Shown here: piece by piece, positions 38,918 to 41,422 of the stretch
Numbering within the stretch: the stretch's first letter is position 1
How the letters are laid out: every line of letters starts with the position of its first letter
From: a virus
Virus record (IMG/VR): IMGVR_UViG_3300030328_001298
Coordinates: 1 to 41,422 of that record
Direction: 5' to 3' (one strand)
Length of the DNA: 41,422 nt
Program-made: the position numbers and the translations under genes
The notes under the pieces: model-generated
The model's database searches: none
Told to the model about the DNA's origin: nothing
Seen by the model: the letters and a program-made list of their open reading frames with translations, nothing else

Positions 38918-39906
38918 TATGCTGCCCTCGGTCCACCAAAGAAGTTACCAAAACCACCTGCTTGTCCTATTGCTCCAAGACCCGCGATCCCTAGTCCAAG
39001 CATCTGTGATCCCGTGCTTGGTGGCGGTTTACTCGTTGTAGTTGCGGTTTGTTGCAACGATGGCACACCTTTAAAAATGTCAGATAAGAAACCTATTTTT
39101 TGAAAAGGTAATGCTTGTTGTGCTAATGTGTTTTGTTTGTCAATATCAAACTGTTTTTGACTTTGACCTTGTTGTAAACCACCAATACCTAACAATGTAT
39201 TTATATCTTGCACACCCATCTGTTGTCCTAATTGTCCAAGAGCCGCGGTTTGTGTTCCCATCTGCCCGATTTGTGTACCAAGTGCACCAGTTGACTGACC
39301 AAGTTGACCAGTAAGCTGTGCTTGTTTTAATGCTTGTGATGCTTGTTGTTGTGCTAAATTCTGTGCTTGTGCAAAACCTTGTGATCTTAACTGTGCACCA
39401 GTTCGTGCTTGTTGATCCATAACATTTCTTGCAATCTCACCTTGAGCTATACCTTGTCTTGATCCACCAAAAGCACCTGCACCAACTGCATTTCCAGCAA
39501 CTTGATTTTGTTGCATCGCACCTTGCCTTGCTATATCAGCTTGTGTTGCTGCAATTACATCCTCTGTATAAGGATCCATAAACTGTTGATAAGATGTTGG
39601 ATCAAAACCAGCTTGAGCAGTTTGTCCTATTGCTGATCCAATAGTTCCAAGTCCAGTGCCCACGGCTCCAATGCCTTGACCTATGGCTTCACTACCTTTT
39701 TGCAGAAAAGGTTGGAAAGAACCAACGCCACCCATTGCACTTTGTATTGCTTGTTGTTGTCCTTGAGAAAGTCCTGCTAACTGTGAAGGAGCATAAGGCA
39801 TAGTGCCGTCATCTGCCAGATTTTGTGCACTCGTAAAAATATTAGCTAAAAAATCTTCTTGGAATTTTGGAAGTCTAGCTTCTTGAATAACTGTTTGTGT
39901 AGCCAT
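38917..39906 (-). CDS. Gln/Gly/Ala-rich ejection protein (P22 DNA-transfer-like)
   Basis: 329 aa. PYAPSQLAGLSQGQQQAIQS (42-61), QQFMDPYTEDVIAATQADIA (109-128) and AGAFGGSRQGIAQGEIARNV (about 143-162) form a well-known pattern of phage DNA-transfer or internal proteins. The middle is Gln/Ala/Gly repetitive helix (LAQQQASQALKQAQLTGQLG), and the C-terminus GLGIAGLGAIGQAGGFGNFF is membrane-active-looking. Proposed role: leaves the capsid with the DNA and lines the channel. TAATG on both sides. Confidence 0.82.
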   Translation of the reverse strand: MATQTVIQEARLPKFQEDFLANIFTSAQNLADDGTMPYAPSQLAGLSQGQQQAIQSAMGGVGSFQPFLQKGSEAIGQGIGAVGTGLGTIGSAIGQTAQAGFDPTSYQQFMDPYTEDVIAATQADIARQGAMQQNQVAGNAVGAGAFGGSRQGIAQGEIARNVMDQQARTGAQLRSQGFAQAQNLAQQQASQALKQAQLTGQLGQSTGALGTQIGQMGTQTAALGQLGQQMGVQDINTLLGIGGLQQGQSQKQFDIDKQNTLAQQALPFQKIGFLSDIFKGVPSLQQTATTTSKPPPSTGSQMLGLGIAGLGAIGQAGGFGNFFGGPRAA

Positions 39907-40679
39907 TATGCAACCCTCTCTAGTTCAGACATCATTTCATACATTCTTGCAGCTCCGACATCTCTATCTCCACCACCTGCTCCTCTGACTGCTTTTGCAG
40001 TCAATACAAATTCACCGTCTGACAATCTTGCTGGTACAGAATCACTTGTTCCCGTCCCAGGTCCGTTGACCTCGCCACCAGCTGCAGCTCTTATACCTTG
40101 TTTTTCTGCAAGATCTTTAAAATATTTTTTTCTGTCTTCGTCATCATCTAAATCATAACTCGTATCGCCAATAAAGCCAAGACCTAAGACAGATTTACCA
40201 ATCGAATCTGGTCTTCGTTTATACTCTTCTTGTTCTGGTTCTTCTCCACTAAGTGCAGCTAAACTACCAATACCACCAATCGTTGCTATACCAGTGGGAG
40301 TTTTAGCAAAGTCTATGGCTTTATCAAAGAAAGTTGGTTCTGGAGTAGGAATATATTTAGGAATAGCAGAGCTACTCGCAAAGTCAGACATACCAACATT
40401 GGAACTAGCAGCAGATGTTCCTACATTTGCCACTGCATTAGAAGCCGTAGGAGTAAAAAAGTTACCTCCACTTGCAGCGTATCCACCAATACCACCAAGG
40501 AGTGCAGCTTTTAAGGCATCATCTGTATCTGCACCTGCAGCCAATGATCCTATACCTGCTCCAAAAGCAGAGCCTAGTGCGGCAGAACCCATTGGACCAC
40601 CAATAGCAAAGCCAATAGTACCTCCAATAACTGGAGCGGCTTTTTTTAAAATCTTTGTAAAACTTTTAAATATTCCCAT
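39906..40679 (-). CDS. Internal virion protein with SDGEFVLTAKAVRG motif
   Basis: 257 aa. Residues 10-70 are Gly/Ala-rich and membrane-compatible (VIGGTIGFAIGGPMGSAALG), with another such stretch near 133-145. The C-terminal part GEVNGPGTGTSDSVPARLSD followed by GEFVLTAKAVRGAGGGDRDV (about 203-243) is widespread in marine phage virion proteins near ejection genes. Function of that motif is unknown. First of the four-gene ejection set. Confidence 0.82.
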   Translation of the reverse strand: MGIFKSFTKILKKAAPVIGGTIGFAIGGPMGSAALGSAFGAGIGSLAAGADTDDALKAALLGGIGGYAASGGNFFTPTASNAVANVGTSAASSNVGMSDFASSSAIPKYIPTPEPTFFDKAIDFAKTPTGIATIGGIGSLAALSGEEPEQEEYKRRPDSIGKSVLGLGFIGDTSYDLDDDEDRKKYFKDLAEKQGIRAAAGGEVNGPGTGTSDSVPARLSDGEFVLTAKAVRGAGGGDRDVGAARMYEMMSELERVA

Positions 40680-40718
40680 AATTTAACACTCTACCAATTA
40701 TTCGGCTTTTTTTCAACA

Positions 40719-41108
40719 CTATATCTGTGCCAACGCACTTGTTGTTACTCTTGTCTTCGATAATTCTTGTATACTTGCCACAACATGAAGTCTTCCTCCA
40801 GTTGCAGCTTGTACTTTTAATATTTCTCCACCTTGTAAAATTAAATCTTTTAATAGTAACTCTTTTGTGCTTACTGCACCAACTTCTTCTAATTTAAAAA
40901 CACTAAAAGTATCTGCTCCAGAAATGAGTGTTACTGTTATTGTATCAGCACTACCAGAATCATTAGATACAAGTATTGAATTAACAATAGACGCATTGAA
41001 GTCTGCATCACTTGGTGTAGTATATAAAACTGTATCATTTGTATTAGTTAAATCAAGTTTTGCGTTTGTTAAACCTTGTATGTACTGAGGAATACTAGTT
41101 ATTAACAT
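40719..41108 (-). CDS. Virion beta-sandwich-like protein (129 aa)
   Basis: The core pattern TVLYTTPSDADFNASIVNSI, then SNDSGSADTITVTLISG and LEEVGAVSTKELLLKDLILQ is a beta-rich repeat found in small phage fibre/decoration-type proteins. No membrane span. Located between a tail-type protein and the ejection genes, so probably a virion surface or tail accessory protein. Family name uncertain. Confidence 0.65.
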   Translation of the reverse strand: MLITSIPQYIQGLTNAKLDLTNTNDTVLYTTPSDADFNASIVNSILVSNDSGSADTITVTLISGADTFSVFKLEEVGAVSTKELLLKDLILQGGEILKVQAATGGRLHVVASIQELSKTRVTTSALAQI

Positions 41109-41422
41109 TATCTTCTACCATCCTCTCGTATGTCAACTCTTGGCGTACCCAACTTATATTTTGTACCCAATGATGTAGAATCTATTCTTAAAGCAAAAGA
41201 TCTACCTCTTAACCTATAATCTAGCTTTTCTGTAAATTGTTCTATTGGACTTGTTGCAGATCTCTGTGTCGCACCTTCCGTTGTTTCATTAAAGTTTGAC
41301 CCTGGAAAGTTCTTTGCTTTCATTGTAAATGATACATCTGGATTAACACTGGTTGACCCATCAAACGTAACATCTGGTATAACTCTTTTTAAGAATACAA
41401 ATTTATCTCCATCACCTATATC
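41108..41422 (-). CDS. Partial virion protein, C-terminus only
   Basis: 105 residues before the stop, entering from the right edge without a start. The end reads YRLRGRSFALRIDSTSLGTK then YKLGTPRVDIREDGRR. Proteins ending RGR..xLR...xG..W.LG..R.D.RPDGRR are typical of podovirus tail or head-tail structural proteins, so this is probably a tail protein whose main part is outside. An ATG at 41323 is internal. Confidence 0.75.
   Translation of the reverse strand, partial: DIGDGDKFVFLKRVIPDVTFDGSTSVNPDVSFTMKAKNFPGSNFNETTEGATQRSATSPIEQFTEKLDYRLRGRSFALRIDSTSLGTKYKLGTPRVDIREDGRR

Noticed and set aside
1-41422. The window as a complete circular genome
   Set aside because: Joining the edges directly puts a TGA stop right after the 25 visible codons of the left partial gene and gives the right partial gene no sensible upstream part. 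Essential capsid genes are also missing.

Overview
The window is most of an AT-rich, tailed double-stranded DNA phage genome that resembles uncultured marine podovirus-type phages. Supporting genes are a large terminase, a portal, very large ejection-type virion proteins, a Pol I-type replicative polymerase and an M15 lysin. No integrase, recombinase of lysogeny or tRNA gene was seen. No major capsid gene was recognised, and coding sequences run off both ends, so the window is not the whole genome. The host cannot be named; base composition and gene style fit an AT-rich marine bacterium (inference only).

Layout. Positions 1-13145 are all minus strand. In transcription order they hold the large terminase, three or four small basic proteins (three with the same C-terminal tail), a 1288-aa virion protein, the portal, a run of small membrane and holin-like proteins, and short proteins leading off the left edge, presumably towards scaffold and capsid. 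Genes are stacked with TAATG or ATGA junctions. Positions 13150-15300 form a control and repeat region. It has divergent promoters, three tiny transcription units, strong intrinsic terminators and an unusual family of stem-loops built around TCGCA. Positions 15352-30857 are the plus-strand early and replication region: small early proteins, a C5 cytosine methyltransferase with a second gene nested inside it in another frame, two ribbon-helix-helix proteins, a ParB-like protein, an SNF2 helicase, a PD-(D/E)XK nuclease, an ssDNA-binding-like protein, an AEP-type primase, a UvrD-like helicase, a DUF6378 protein and a family A DNA polymerase. The only minus-strand genes here are a VRR-type nuclease and the small terminase, the latter lying 6.5 kb from the large one. 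Positions 30951-41422 are again minus strand: virion proteins, four presumed ejection proteins, the M15 lysin and two small genes.

How it fits together. The early region is read rightward from several sigma70-like promoters whose -35/-10 spacers share a TATGGGATA/TATCCCATA motif, tandem at 10-bp spacing in two of them. The two phage ribbon-helix-helix proteins are natural candidate regulators. Replication would use primase, UvrD-like and SNF2 helicases, polymerase and the ssDNA-binding-like protein; the last and the primase both end in an acidic VPF tip. Virion genes are read leftward and meet the early operon at a terminator near 30.93-30.96 kb.

Most striking features: (1) an 849-nt same-strand gene nested in the methyltransferase with its own ideal ribosome binding site; (2) the TCGCA stem-loop family, one copy of which has become the 3' end of a nuclease gene; (3) the shared promoter-spacer motif; (4) the repeated C-terminal tail next to the terminase.
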